Made by a program: the position numbers and the translations under genes. 64,000 bases of DNA from JAUWKC01 sp035529895 (GTDB lineage: Bacteria > Planctomycetota > Phycisphaerae > Sedimentisphaerales > Anaerobacaceae). The notes beneath the pieces were generated by a model. The model saw only the letters and a list, made by a program, of their open reading frames with translations. It was not told the origin of the DNA and ran no database searches. Of this stretch, positions 47,565-56,455 are shown one piece after another; positions within the stretch are counted from its first letter, which is position 1, and every line of letters starts with the position of its first letter. The DNA lies in assembly GCA_035529895.1 (NCBI GenBank), contig DATKVV010000070.1:124001-188000 (forward strand), read 5' to 3'.

Positions 47565-48548
47565 ATGAGAGTCCTTGTCTGCGGCGGAGCTGGATATATC
47601 GGCAGCAATATGACGGCCATCTTAGCCGCCGAAGGCTACGAACCGGTCGTCCTGGACAATCTAACCACAGGCCACAGGTCCGCGATACCACAGGTTCAGT
47701 TCGTCCACGGCGACCTGGCCGATTATGAACTGGTCGTCAAAACCCTCAGGAACCATCGAATAGAAGCCGTAATGCATTTTGCCGCCTTCATCGAAGTCGG
47801 TGAATCGGTACGCTTGCCGCTCAAATACTATCAAAACAACGTATCCAACACACACACGCTTTTGTCAGCAATGGTAACAGCAGACGTTGAGAAACTTGTT
47901 TTTAGCAGCACGGCAGCGGTTTATGGCATGCCCCATAAGACGCCGATTACCGAAGACTCGCCGAAGGAGCCGATTAACCCTTATGGCGAAACCAAGCTGG
48001 CGGCCGAAAGAATGTGTCACTATCAAAGCCGGGCGGGAAAACTTCGCTACGCGTCCCTGCGATACTTCAACGCCTCAGGCGCCGGAAATAATGCCTGCCT
48101 CGGCGAAGACCATCGGCCCGAATCGCACCTTATCCCCCTGACCATACAGGCGGCTATGGGCAAACGCGCCGAAATGCAAATCTACGGAACCGACTACCCC
48201 ACACCCGATGGAACCTGCGTCCGCGATTATATTCATATCGAGGACTTGTGTCGGGCGCACCTGTTGGCGCTGAGCAAACTGGACTCAAGCTCCGAGCTGG
48301 TCTACAACCTCGGCAATAGCAAGGGCTATTCGGTAAGAGAGGTAATTGATACGGTCAAGAAAGTTTCCGGCAAAGACTTTAAGGTCGCCGAGGCAGGCCG
48401 CCGGCCAGGCGATGCGCCCATACTGACCTCCGACGCCACAAAAGCAAAAAACGAACTCGGCTGGACGCCCGAATTCCCCGACCTTGAAAAGATAGTATCG
48501 ACCGCCTGGAAATGGCATAGCGAACACCCGGATGGATATCCGAACTGA
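47565..48548 (+). CDS. galE: UDP-glucose 4-epimerase
   Basis: GalE interconverts UDP-glucose and UDP-galactose, needed for galactose use and envelope sugars. The 327-residue short-chain dehydrogenase has GGAGYIG at 7-13 for NAD. SSTAAVYG holds the catalytic Ser/Thr at 114-116. Tyr140 and Lys144 lie in NPYGETKLAAERM, and DYPTPDGTCVRDYIHIEDL is the GalE-specific segment. AAGAAGG precedes ATG at 47565. It is followed 33 bases later by a hexokinase gene, so the two may form a hexose-processing pair. Confidence 0.93.
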   Translation: MRVLVCGGAGYIGSNMTAILAAEGYEPVVLDNLTTGHRSAIPQVQFVHGDLADYELVVKTLRNHRIEAVMHFAAFIEVGESVRLPLKYYQNNVSNTHTLLSAMVTADVEKLVFSSTAAVYGMPHKTPITEDSPKEPINPYGETKLAAERMCHYQSRAGKLRYASLRYFNASGAGNNACLGEDHRPESHLIPLTIQAAMGKRAEMQIYGTDYPTPDGTCVRDYIHIEDLCRAHLLALSKLDSSSELVYNLGNSKGYSVREVIDTVKKVSGKDFKVAEAGRRPGDAPILTSDATKAKNELGWTPEFPDLEKIVSTAWKWHSEHPDGYPN

Positions 48549-48581
48549 ACCGAACATCTCAGAACACAGCGAGGCCAGCTC

Positions 48582-49895
48582 GTGAGACAGATAAAAGACA
48601 CAGTTATAGCTTTTCTCAAAAAACACGGAATGGACCCTGAGGACATTGATATAGAAAAAACCTGCAATGTTTTCCTCGAGGAAATGCAAAAGGGCCTGGC
48701 CGGGCAGGACAGTTCCTTACAAATGATACCAACCTATATAGAAACCGGCAAAGACGTACCGGCAAATAAACCCGTTATTGCGGTGGACGCCGGAGGCACC
48801 AACTTCCGCGTGGCCACCGCATATTTCGATCAGAACAAAAACCCCGTCCTGGAGAATTTCCAGTCGTATGAAATGCCCGGAATAAAACAAGAGGTAAGCA
48901 AAGAAGATTTCTTCAGTACTATGGCCGGTTACATAGAACGCGTCGTTGACACAAGCAGCAACATCGGGCTGTGTTTTTCCTATCCGGCTGAAATACTCCC
49001 CAATAAAGATGGCAAACTCATTCGCTTCTCAAAAGAAATAAAGGCAAGAGAAGTGGAAGGCCAGATGATTGGCGAAAACCTGGCCGCCGCCATCAGGCGG
49101 GCGGGTCATCACGGCCAAAAAAACATCGTCCTGCTCAACGATACTGTCGCCACCCTCCTGGCCGGCTGCGCGGGTTTTCAAAATAGAGCCTTTTCCACCT
49201 ACATAGGCTTCATTCTCGGTACCGGAACCAATTGCTGCTACGTGGAACGAAACAAGAATATTACCAAAAAAAAAGATTTGGACCCGGCAAAGACCCAGAT
49301 AGTAAACGTCGAATCCGGTTCCTTCGGAAAGGCCCCCAGAGGGACAATTGACCTGCAGTTCGACAAATCAACACTCAACGCCGGAATGAGCACCTTCGAA
49401 AAAATGATATCCGGCGCGTATTTAGGCCCCCTCTGCCTGACATCCGCTCGTGTCGCCGCACAGGATGGTCTGTTCTCGAAAGCTGCGTCCGAGAATCTGA
49501 ATGCAATCAACCAGATAGATACAAAAGATGTAAACGACTTTATGTACCGCCCCAGAGGCGATACAAACCCTCTGGCGTCCGCACTTCGTGCGGGAACCGA
49601 GCAGGATGTCGTCACATCGTACTGCCTGATTGACAGGCTGGTCGAACGAGCGGCAAAACTGACCGCCATCAATCTGTCTTCAGTGGTGCTCAAAAGCAGC
49701 CAGGGTGACAACCCGTGCTCGCCCGTCTGCATCGTCGCCGAGGGTACGACCTTCTACGGATTGAAATCCCTCAAGGCAAGAATCGAGTATTATCTGAAGT
49801 CATATCTGGAGGATAAAAACCAAAGGTTTTACGATATTGTAAACGTAGACAATGCGACCTTGATTGGCGCCGCGATTGCAGGTCTAACCAATTAA
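48582..49895 (+). CDS. Hexokinase, eukaryotic-type family
   Basis: A 437-residue enzyme of the hexokinase PF00349/PF03727 type rather than the bacterial glucokinase or ROK type. The phosphate-1 loop is VIAVDAGGTNFRVA (about 65-78). The catalytic Asp is in LLNDTVATLLAG and the phosphate-2 loop in ILGTGTNCCYVE. FEKMISGAYLGPLC is the family's glucose-binding helix. It phosphorylates glucose or another hexose with ATP in the cytosol. It starts with GTG at 48582. Proteins of this kind occur in some Bacteroidetes, spirochaetes and planctomycetes (family knowledge). Confidence 0.88.
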   Translation: MRQIKDTVIAFLKKHGMDPEDIDIEKTCNVFLEEMQKGLAGQDSSLQMIPTYIETGKDVPANKPVIAVDAGGTNFRVATAYFDQNKNPVLENFQSYEMPGIKQEVSKEDFFSTMAGYIERVVDTSSNIGLCFSYPAEILPNKDGKLIRFSKEIKAREVEGQMIGENLAAAIRRAGHHGQKNIVLLNDTVATLLAGCAGFQNRAFSTYIGFILGTGTNCCYVERNKNITKKKDLDPAKTQIVNVESGSFGKAPRGTIDLQFDKSTLNAGMSTFEKMISGAYLGPLCLTSARVAAQDGLFSKAASENLNAINQIDTKDVNDFMYRPRGDTNPLASALRAGTEQDVVTSYCLIDRLVERAAKLTAINLSSVVLKSSQGDNPCSPVCIVAEGTTFYGLKSLKARIEYYLKSYLEDKNQRFYDIVNVDNATLIGAAIAGLTN

Positions 49896-50001
49896 TATCT
49901 GTTTGGGTAACGCGCCGTCAAAAGATGCGCGGCCGTGCCGAGTTCCGGCAAGACAGATTAAGAGTGTAAGCTCAAAGTAAACAGAAATTATGGAGGTAGC
50001 T

Positions 50002-50769
50002 ATGAAAGAAAAATCATTGGCGTTCGGAATCTGTATTATGTTGATGGCCGCAACCGTCGGCTGTAACCCCGCCCACCAAAGCCGGCAAAACTGGGCCGTG
50101 CACGATATGAACCGACCGCAGCCCACGATAGTTACCGCCGCCTCGGCGCCGGGCGGCCCGCCATCCGACGCTATCGTGCTTTTCAACGGCACTGACCTGT
50201 CCGAATGGACCTCGGACAAGCAGGGCCAGCCCGCCGGCTGGAAAGTTGAAAACGGCTATATGGAGGTCGTCAAGAAAAGCGGCTCCGTCCACACAAAACG
50301 CCGGTTCGGCGACTGCCAGTTGCACATCGAATGGGCCACGCCGGCCGAAGTCAGCGGCAGAGGACAGGGGCGGGGCAACAGCGGCGTCTTCCTTATGGGC
50401 AAGTACGAGGTGCAGGTGCTCGATTCATACGGCAACACAACATATCCGGACGGCCAGGCAGCCGCTATTTATGGCCAGAGCCCGCCAATGGTCAACGCCT
50501 CTCGAGGCCCCGGACAGTGGCAGACCTATGACGTCATCTTCCACAGGCCCGTCTTCAAAGGCAAAAAGCTCGTCAAGCCCGCCACTATTACGGTGCTTCA
50601 CAACGGCGTTTTGGTCCAGGACCACTGGATTATCCAGGGTACGACCCTGCATAAAAAGCGCGCCGCGTACACCCCCCACGAGGACAAGCTGCCGATTTCG
50701 CTGCAGAACCACGGCAACCCCGTCCGCTACCGGAACATCTGGATACGCGAGCTGCCCGAACAGCAATGA
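50002..50769 (+). CDS. DUF1080 (3-keto-disaccharide hydrolase fold) lipoprotein
   Basis: A 255-residue DUF1080 protein from ATG 50002, which has GGAGG six bases upstream. The open frame four codons earlier begins inside that ribosome site. The lipoprotein signal ends at AATVGC (Cys about 21). The domain opens with IVLFNGTDLSEWTSDKQG. GRGNSGVFLMGKYEVQVLDS and the TTYPDGQAAAIYGQSPPMVN segment are typical of planctomycete members. The mature part is a single ConA-like sandwich. It is followed 68 bases later by a UroD-like gene and then the sulfatase, forming the start of a glycan-processing run. Confidence 0.88.
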   Translation: MKEKSLAFGICIMLMAATVGCNPAHQSRQNWAVHDMNRPQPTIVTAASAPGGPPSDAIVLFNGTDLSEWTSDKQGQPAGWKVENGYMEVVKKSGSVHTKRRFGDCQLHIEWATPAEVSGRGQGRGNSGVFLMGKYEVQVLDSYGNTTYPDGQAAAIYGQSPPMVNASRGPGQWQTYDVIFHRPVFKGKKLVKPATITVLHNGVLVQDHWIIQGTTLHKKRAAYTPHEDKLPISLQNHGNPVRYRNIWIRELPEQQ

Positions 50770-50836
50770 TGCTCATCCAGGACAGCCGCGCGCCAGGATT
50801 GAGACAGATAAAAAGACTCGTTTGAAAGGACAGTTC

Positions 50837-51859
50837 GTGACGCCGAAAGAGCGAATTTACGCCATCATAAAAGGCGACCCATACGACCGTCCCGCCGTAA
50901 CGCCTATTTTTATGGCCTGGGCTGCAAATTATATAGGCCGCCTTTACAGGGATTACTACCTCGACGGCGACGTTCTGGCCGAGGCCCAGATTGCGGTAAC
51001 GCGAGCATTCAATCTCGACCAGATAAGCGCAATAAGCGACCCCTGGCGCGAAACCTCCGCCTACGGCGTCGAGTTTGAGTACCCGCCCGACGGCATCGGA
51101 AAACCCAAAGATACCCTAATAAAAACTTACGATGACATCGCCCGCCTGAAACTGCTTGATATCGAAGGCGCCGAGCGAACAAGCCAGCGCGTCGAAAGCG
51201 TAAGAAAAATGGCTGCCGAAACCGGCCGGACCCACAGCGTCCTCGGCTGGATAGAAGGCCCGCTGGCCGAGTACGCCGACCTCCGCGGACTGGAAAACGC
51301 CCTGATGGACCTGATGGACAAGCCCGAAATGTTCACCGACGCCGCCGACATAATCGTCCGCAACGCAATCTCCTTTGCCCTCGCCCAAATCCGGGCCGGA
51401 GCGGATATGATTGGTATCGGCGACGCCGCCGCAAGCCTCATCGGAGCCGAGCTATATACCAAATACGTATTGCCCTCGGAGCAGAAACTTATTGCCGCCG
51501 TTCACGAAGCCGGCGCCGCCGTGAAGCTGCACATCTGCGGCAACACGATAAAAATCATTCAGTATATGGCCCAAACCGGCGCGGATGTCATAGACGTCGA
51601 CTGGATGGTCCCTCTCGACAAAGCAAGGCAGCTCGTCGGCCCGGACATCGTGTTGTGCGGCAACTTCGACCCCTCGGCCGTCTTACTGCAGGGCAGCCCC
51701 GAAGATGTCGCCGACGCCGCAAGAAAGTGTCTCCAGACCGGAGGCGACAGATTCATCCTGATGCCGGGCTGCGAAGTCCCGCCCGCCACGCCCGAACAGA
51801 ATATTCGGGCGTTCTGCCCTTGCGAGGGCTGTTTGATTCCGGAAGAGTTAAAATGTTGA
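50837..51859 (+). CDS. Uroporphyrinogen-decarboxylase-family protein, MtaA-like
   Basis: A 340-residue TIM-barrel protein of the UroD/MtaA family. The GTG at 50837 is preceded by AAAGGA. An overlapping longer frame to 50246 runs through the DUF1080 gene and is rejected. His232 and Cys234 (KLHICGN) with Cys312 (MPGCEVPPATPEQ) reproduce the zinc-binding HxC...C spacing of corrinoid-dependent methyltransferases such as MtaA and CmuA, rather than true HemE. It probably moves methyl groups between a corrinoid and a thiol. Whether it acts on methylated sugars is inference. It lies between a DUF1080 gene and a sulfatase gene. Confidence 0.82.
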   Translation: MTPKERIYAIIKGDPYDRPAVTPIFMAWAANYIGRLYRDYYLDGDVLAEAQIAVTRAFNLDQISAISDPWRETSAYGVEFEYPPDGIGKPKDTLIKTYDDIARLKLLDIEGAERTSQRVESVRKMAAETGRTHSVLGWIEGPLAEYADLRGLENALMDLMDKPEMFTDAADIIVRNAISFALAQIRAGADMIGIGDAAASLIGAELYTKYVLPSEQKLIAAVHEAGAAVKLHICGNTIKIIQYMAQTGADVIDVDWMVPLDKARQLVGPDIVLCGNFDPSAVLLQGSPEDVADAARKCLQTGGDRFILMPGCEVPPATPEQNIRAFCPCEGCLIPEELKC

Positions 51860-51999
51860 AGAATGAAGATTATGACTGAAAGTTACCATTATGGGTCTGC
51901 AACTGGTCATAAGCATTCTCCAAAAGATATGACAGTTGTAAGACGCAGCGCTGTTATTAAGGCGTGGTAAACGTCGGACCAGACAAGACAGGAGACAGC

Positions 52000-53643
52000 A
52001 TGCTTACAACAAGACGCGATTTTCTCAGAACAACCGCCGGTGCGCTGGGCCTGGCGCTTCTGCCGGGATTTGCACAGTGCCGGGCGCGCCCGACCAGGGC
52101 AGGCAAGCCGAACGTCCTTCTTATCATGGCCGATGATATGGGTTATTCGGACGCCGAGTGTTACGGCGGCGAAATCCGCACGCCGAACCTCTCTGCACTG
52201 GCCGCTGGCGGTATCCGCTTCACTCAGCATTACTCCACCGGCCGCTGCTGGCCCTCACGCGCCTGCATATTAACCGGCTACTATGCCCAACAGATCAGGC
52301 GTGACGAAATGCCCGGCATTGACAGGGGGCCTCGCCCGGTCTGGGCCCCGCTACTGCCGGAATTGCTCAAACCGCTGGGCTACAGCTCGTATCACAGCGG
52401 CAAATGGCACATCGACGGCAATCCAATCAAAAACGGGTTCGAGCGTTCGTGGGGACGAGAACGGGCAGGTTGCGACTGGGACCGCTATTTCGATTCCAAG
52501 CCGTGGAAAGAAGACGGCGTCAGCGCGCCGGCACAACCCGGTCAGGACTACTACTCAACGGTCGCAATTGCCGACCACGCGGTTCAGTGCCTCAGGCTGC
52601 ACAAAAAGAACCACGGCGACAGGCCTTTCTTCCAATACGTGGCCTTTTACAGCCCGCATTTTCCGCTGCACGCTCTGCAAAAGGATATTGACTCCTACCG
52701 CGATTCGTATCTCGAAGGATGGGACGTGATTCGAACTCGTCGATGGAAGCGTATGAAGCAAATGGGCCTGATAGATACCACCTTATCCGAGCGCGATACG
52801 AATATTGTTCCCAGTTGGAACCTGTCGCCGGACGAGCTAAAAGCGAGGATCGGTCCCGGCGAGGCGGCAAGGGCGGTGGGCTGGCAAGAACTGACCGAAG
52901 AGCAAAAGAAATTTCAGGCCGCGAAGATGGCCATACACACCGCAATGATTACTCGCATGGACCTGGAAATCGGCCGCATCATCGACCAGCTAAAACAAAT
53001 GGGCGCCTACGAAAACACCCTGATACTCTTCGTAAGCGACAACGGCGCCAGCGCCGAACAAATCATCAGGGGCGATGGTCACAACCCTAACGCCCCAATG
53101 GGTTCGGCAGAAAGCTATCTCTGTCTGGGCCCGGGCTTCTCGACCGCAGCCAATACCCCCTTCAGATTGCACAAGCACTGGAACCACGAGGGCGGCATCT
53201 CCTCGCCGTTGATTGTCCATTGGCCCAAAGGCATTTCCGCTAAGGGCGAACTCCGCCATAATCCGTCCCATTTCATTGATATTGCACCTACCATCTTGGA
53301 GCTTGCCGGAGGCGCCTGGCCCCAGACGATTGACGGCGCGCCGGTGCCGCCCAAACCCGGCCGAAGCCTTGTCCCCGCGTTTGCCGCCGACGGAACCGTC
53401 ACCCACGAGAATCTGTGGTGGTGTCACCAGGGCAACCGCGCAATTCGCGTCGGCGACTGGAAACTCGTCTCAAAAAATGATACGAAAGACAAATGGGAGC
53501 TTTATAATCTGAAGGTCGACCGCTGTGAGATGAACGACCTGGCTCCACAATATCCCGAAAAGGTCAAAGAGATGGCTCGGCAGTGGGAGGCAGTTGCCGA
53601 GGATTTTCGCAGAAATCTGAAGACATCGCCGCCGGGCAAATAA
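52000..53643 (+). CDS. Tat-exported sulfatase (formylglycine type)
   Basis: A 547-residue arylsulfatase-family enzyme from ATG 52000, with GGAG upstream. The open frame to 51964 lacks a signal. The N-terminus is a twin-arginine signal (TRRDFLRTTAGALGLALL). The metal site begins with MADDMGYSD at 43-51. The FGly motif CWPSR (Cys83, Arg87) is intact and the ILTGYYA segment follows. It should hydrolyse sulfate esters of polysaccharides in the periplasm after the Cys is oxidised by a formylglycine-generating enzyme. No catalytically complete one is in this window. It is followed 18 bases later by the Gfo/Idh/MocA gene. Confidence 0.92.
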   Translation: MLTTRRDFLRTTAGALGLALLPGFAQCRARPTRAGKPNVLLIMADDMGYSDAECYGGEIRTPNLSALAAGGIRFTQHYSTGRCWPSRACILTGYYAQQIRRDEMPGIDRGPRPVWAPLLPELLKPLGYSSYHSGKWHIDGNPIKNGFERSWGRERAGCDWDRYFDSKPWKEDGVSAPAQPGQDYYSTVAIADHAVQCLRLHKKNHGDRPFFQYVAFYSPHFPLHALQKDIDSYRDSYLEGWDVIRTRRWKRMKQMGLIDTTLSERDTNIVPSWNLSPDELKARIGPGEAARAVGWQELTEEQKKFQAAKMAIHTAMITRMDLEIGRIIDQLKQMGAYENTLILFVSDNGASAEQIIRGDGHNPNAPMGSAESYLCLGPGFSTAANTPFRLHKHWNHEGGISSPLIVHWPKGISAKGELRHNPSHFIDIAPTILELAGGAWPQTIDGAPVPPKPGRSLVPAFAADGTVTHENLWWCHQGNRAIRVGDWKLVSKNDTKDKWELYNLKVDRCEMNDLAPQYPEKVKEMARQWEAVAEDFRRNLKTSPPGK

Positions 53644-53661
53644 CCGGCAGGAGTTGAGACC

Positions 53662-54966
53662 ATGAGCCAAATCAGTCGGCGAAAGCTTTTGAAAAAAGCC
53701 GCAGGTGCGGCAGCAGGCGCCATAGGCTTTCCTTATATTGTGCCCTCATCAGCCCTGGGGGCTGACGGCTCCGTCGCTCCAAGCAATCGAATTGTAATCG
53801 GCTGCATCGGCGTGGGCGGCAAGGGTACCGGCGACATGCGCGGCTTCATGGAAAAACCGCAGGTCCGCGTCGTTGCCGTCTGCGACGTCTGGGCCGAGCT
53901 TCGTGAAAACGCCCGCAATATAGTGAATGAGCACTACGGAAGCAAGGACTGCGCAGCCTACAATGACTTTCGCGAAATAATCGCGCGCGACGACATCGAC
54001 GTTGTAACCATCGGCACACCCGACCACTGGCACGCCATCCCCGCCATCATGGCCGCCCGCGCCGGCAAGGACATCCACTGCCAGAAACCCCTCGCGCACA
54101 ATATCGCCGAGGGTCGCGCCATTTGTGACGCCGTAAATAAGTACAACGTGGTATGGCAGACCGGCAGCCAGCAGCGCTCGCAGCGAAACTTCCGCTTCGC
54201 GTGCGAGCTTGTCCGCAACGGCCGTATCGGCAAAGTCCACACCGTCGAAGTGGGCCTTCCCACAAGGTGGCAGCAGACCTGCCCGCCCCAGCCCGTCCAG
54301 CCGGTCCCGGAAGGCTTCGACTATGAGATGTGGCTGGGACCGGCGCCCTCGGCGCCCTACACCAAAAAACGCTGCATACCCTTAGGCTGGCGATGGATTT
54401 ATGATTACGCCAGCGGCTTGATAACTGACTGGGGCGCACACCATCTCGACATCGCACAGTGGGGCATGAACACCGAGCATACCGGCCCGGTGGAGATTCA
54501 GGCCGAGCAGGTTGTCTTCGGCCAGGGCGGACTCTGGAACACTGCCAATCGCTACAAGGTCACGTGCCGATACGCCGAAGGTTTCACCCTCATTGTCGCC
54601 GATACCGACAAGCTGCTCCAGGGCATACGCTTCATCGGCAACGAAGGCTGGGTACACGTCAACCGCAACAAAGGCGTCGACGCACACCCCAAATCGCTCT
54701 TGGACTCCCGCATAGGCCCGAACGAAATCCACCTTTACAAAAGCGACGACCACATCGGAAACTTCCTCGATTGCGTCCGCACTCGCGCGCAGACGGCCGC
54801 GCCTGCAGAGGTCGGCCATCGCTCCGTCGCCATCGGCCACCTCGGCACCATCGCGATGAAGACCGGCCGAAAACTAAAATGGGACCCCCAAAAAGAACGC
54901 TTCATTGGCGACGATGCTGCCAACCGCTTGCTATCCCGACCCATGCGCAGCCCCTGGCGCATTTGA
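53662..54966 (+). CDS. Tat-exported Gfo/Idh/MocA oxidoreductase
   Basis: A 434-residue NAD(P)-dependent oxidoreductase of the Gfo/Idh/MocA family with a twin-arginine signal (SRRKLLKKAAGAAAGAIGF). Such exported enzymes carry their cofactor through the membrane already bound. The Rossmann motif is IGCIGVGGKGTGDM. GTPDHWHAIPAIMAARAGKD holds the family's central segment, with EKP-like QKPLAHNIAEGRA after it, i.e. QKP rather than EKP. The dimerisation sheet domain follows. A typical substrate is a sugar or inositol, probably a carbohydrate from the same glycan pathway as the upstream sulfatase. Confidence 0.9.
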   Translation: MSQISRRKLLKKAAGAAAGAIGFPYIVPSSALGADGSVAPSNRIVIGCIGVGGKGTGDMRGFMEKPQVRVVAVCDVWAELRENARNIVNEHYGSKDCAAYNDFREIIARDDIDVVTIGTPDHWHAIPAIMAARAGKDIHCQKPLAHNIAEGRAICDAVNKYNVVWQTGSQQRSQRNFRFACELVRNGRIGKVHTVEVGLPTRWQQTCPPQPVQPVPEGFDYEMWLGPAPSAPYTKKRCIPLGWRWIYDYASGLITDWGAHHLDIAQWGMNTEHTGPVEIQAEQVVFGQGGLWNTANRYKVTCRYAEGFTLIVADTDKLLQGIRFIGNEGWVHVNRNKGVDAHPKSLLDSRIGPNEIHLYKSDDHIGNFLDCVRTRAQTAAPAEVGHRSVAIGHLGTIAMKTGRKLKWDPQKERFIGDDAANRLLSRPMRSPWRI

Positions 54967-55099
54967 TTTACCGCCGGCGACAGAGCAGCTAACTCATATG
55001 GCTTTGACTACCCGGTATTGCCCTCGAAAAGGAATTCCGGCAAAAAGGACGCACGCTCAATAGCACGTGCCGTTCGCATAGACCAGCCGAGTATAGAAA

Positions 55100-55573
55100 T
55101 CACTCCTCGGACAGCTCCCACGTGAAATCCTTCAGAACATATCTCTTGCTTGCTTCCCGCGGGTCGGATCCCGGAGGCAGCGCCTGAAACTGGCCTCGGG
55201 GCATCTCGCCCCGACCATCCCAGAATGCCATGTCGTATCGTTTGACAAGCGTGCCGCTGACACGAACGCGCTTGCCCACGACATGCTCGGGCCAGTGTGC
55301 GAGCCAGTCAAGATAGACGACCTGAAAACTCAAGCCGGAACCCATCTGTACAGAAGCCCCTATCTTGGTCTTCTTTGCCACGCCCTCAAGCGTGACAACC
55401 CGGCCAAGGTTCGCTTCAAGGTCAACTGGCTCATGCGGCGCCGCGCCCGACGGTTCGGCTCGCCTTTCTTCCGCCGCTCTTTCAGCACACGCAGACCGCG
55501 TTTTCCGCCCTACCCCGCACCCAAGAAAACCCACAAGCACGGCCGCCAGAATAGTCGAACTTATCAGACGCAT
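55100..55573 (-). CDS. Small lipoprotein, OB-fold-like
   Basis: A 157-residue protein from ATG 55573, with AGGGAG a few bases upstream. The signal ends in LVGFLGC (Cys about 19). An Ala/Glu-rich linker follows. A compact beta domain (about 50-155) contains GRVVTLEGVAKKTKIGASVQ and HVVGKRVRVSGTLVKRYD, which suggests an OB-fold of the tRNA-anti-like or nucleic-acid-binding-like type. That identification is weak, and the function is unknown. It lies downstream of larE on the same strand. Confidence 0.7.
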   Translation of the reverse strand: MRLISSTILAAVLVGFLGCGVGRKTRSACAERAAEERRAEPSGAAPHEPVDLEANLGRVVTLEGVAKKTKIGASVQMGSGLSFQVVYLDWLAHWPEHVVGKRVRVSGTLVKRYDMAFWDGRGEMPRGQFQALPPGSDPREASKRYVLKDFTWELSEE

Positions 55574-55612
55574 ATCTATCTCCCTCAAAAGACCTCGCTA
55601 TGCTTTCCAGGC

Positions 55613-56455
55613 CTACTGGCTTTTTCTCTTTTGCTCTTCGGTGAGCATCACGTTCAGCGAGCCGGAGCGAAAGCCCTCCAGGTCAACGGTTATGTACTTA
55701 AAGCCGATTGACTTTAGCTTTTCAACTATCCTCGAGCGATTCGGCTCACCGGCCACTTTCGGCATATCTTCCGCGTGAACCTCGATGCGGGCGACCGTAT
55801 CGTGATGCCGAACGCGAAACTCAACCAGGCCCAGCGACCGCAGGAAGTCCTCCGCTTGCTCGATTTGTTTCAGTCTTTGCTCGGTCACTTCCAGACCGTA
55901 GCTGATTCTCGACGCCAGACAGGGCGAGGCCGGAACATCGGCTGTCGGCAAATTCATCTGCCTGCTTAATTGCCGAATATCCTCTTTGCTAAGCCCGGCC
56001 TCCATCAAAGGCGAGCGAACGCCAAAGACATTGGCCGCTCGATTGCCGGGTCGAAAATCGTCCCTGTCGTCAAGATTGCTGCCGCAAATAACCCACCTGA
56101 AACCTCTTTCTTCGGCGATATCGTTGAGAATTCCATAAAGATGCGCCTTGCAGTGAAAGCACCGGTCCGCCTTATTCGCCGCATATTGACTGTCCGAGAC
56201 TTCATCAACGGCAACCTCTTCCACCTTCGCCCCGATTATTTTCGCGCACTCAATAGCCTGCTCGTACTGCGACCTCGCCAAAGATGCGCTCACTCCGATA
56301 CACGCCAAGACATTCTCGGCGCCCAACGTATCCACTGCCGCCTTCAACAAAAACGTACTGTCCACACCGCCGGAGTAGGCCACGACCGCTCTGCCCATTT
56401 CCTTCAATATACTCTGCAGCGACATGTATTTGCCCTTGGCATCCATGTTATTCAC
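55613..56455 (-). CDS. larE: Sacrificial sulfur transferase LarE
   Basis: LarE activates a pyridinium carboxylate by adenylation and donates sulfur, from its own Cys or an iron-sulfur cluster, for the nickel-pincer cofactor of lactate racemase. The 280-residue protein has the PP-loop SGGVDST at 28-34. The Cys of PASPCLASR (Cys179) is the expected sulfur donor. A CFHC pair at 99-102 could with it hold a cluster. It starts with GTG 56455, overlapping the nucleotidyltransferase stop by one base. Alternative starts are at 56446 and 56425. LarB, LarC and LarA are not in the window. Confidence 0.88.
   Translation of the reverse strand: MNNMDAKGKYMSLQSILKEMGRAVVAYSGGVDSTFLLKAAVDTLGAENVLACIGVSASLARSQYEQAIECAKIIGAKVEEVAVDEVSDSQYAANKADRCFHCKAHLYGILNDIAEERGFRWVICGSNLDDRDDFRPGNRAANVFGVRSPLMEAGLSKEDIRQLSRQMNLPTADVPASPCLASRISYGLEVTEQRLKQIEQAEDFLRSLGLVEFRVRHHDTVARIEVHAEDMPKVAGEPNRSRIVEKLKSIGFKYITVDLEGFRSGSLNVMLTEEQKRKSQ

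Noticed and set aside
50246..50836. The long plus-strand frame running into the UroD-like gene
   Set aside because: It overlaps the whole second half of the DUF1080 gene in another frame and is low complexity (Ser, Thr, Arg). The GTG at 50837 with AAAGGA is the credible start.
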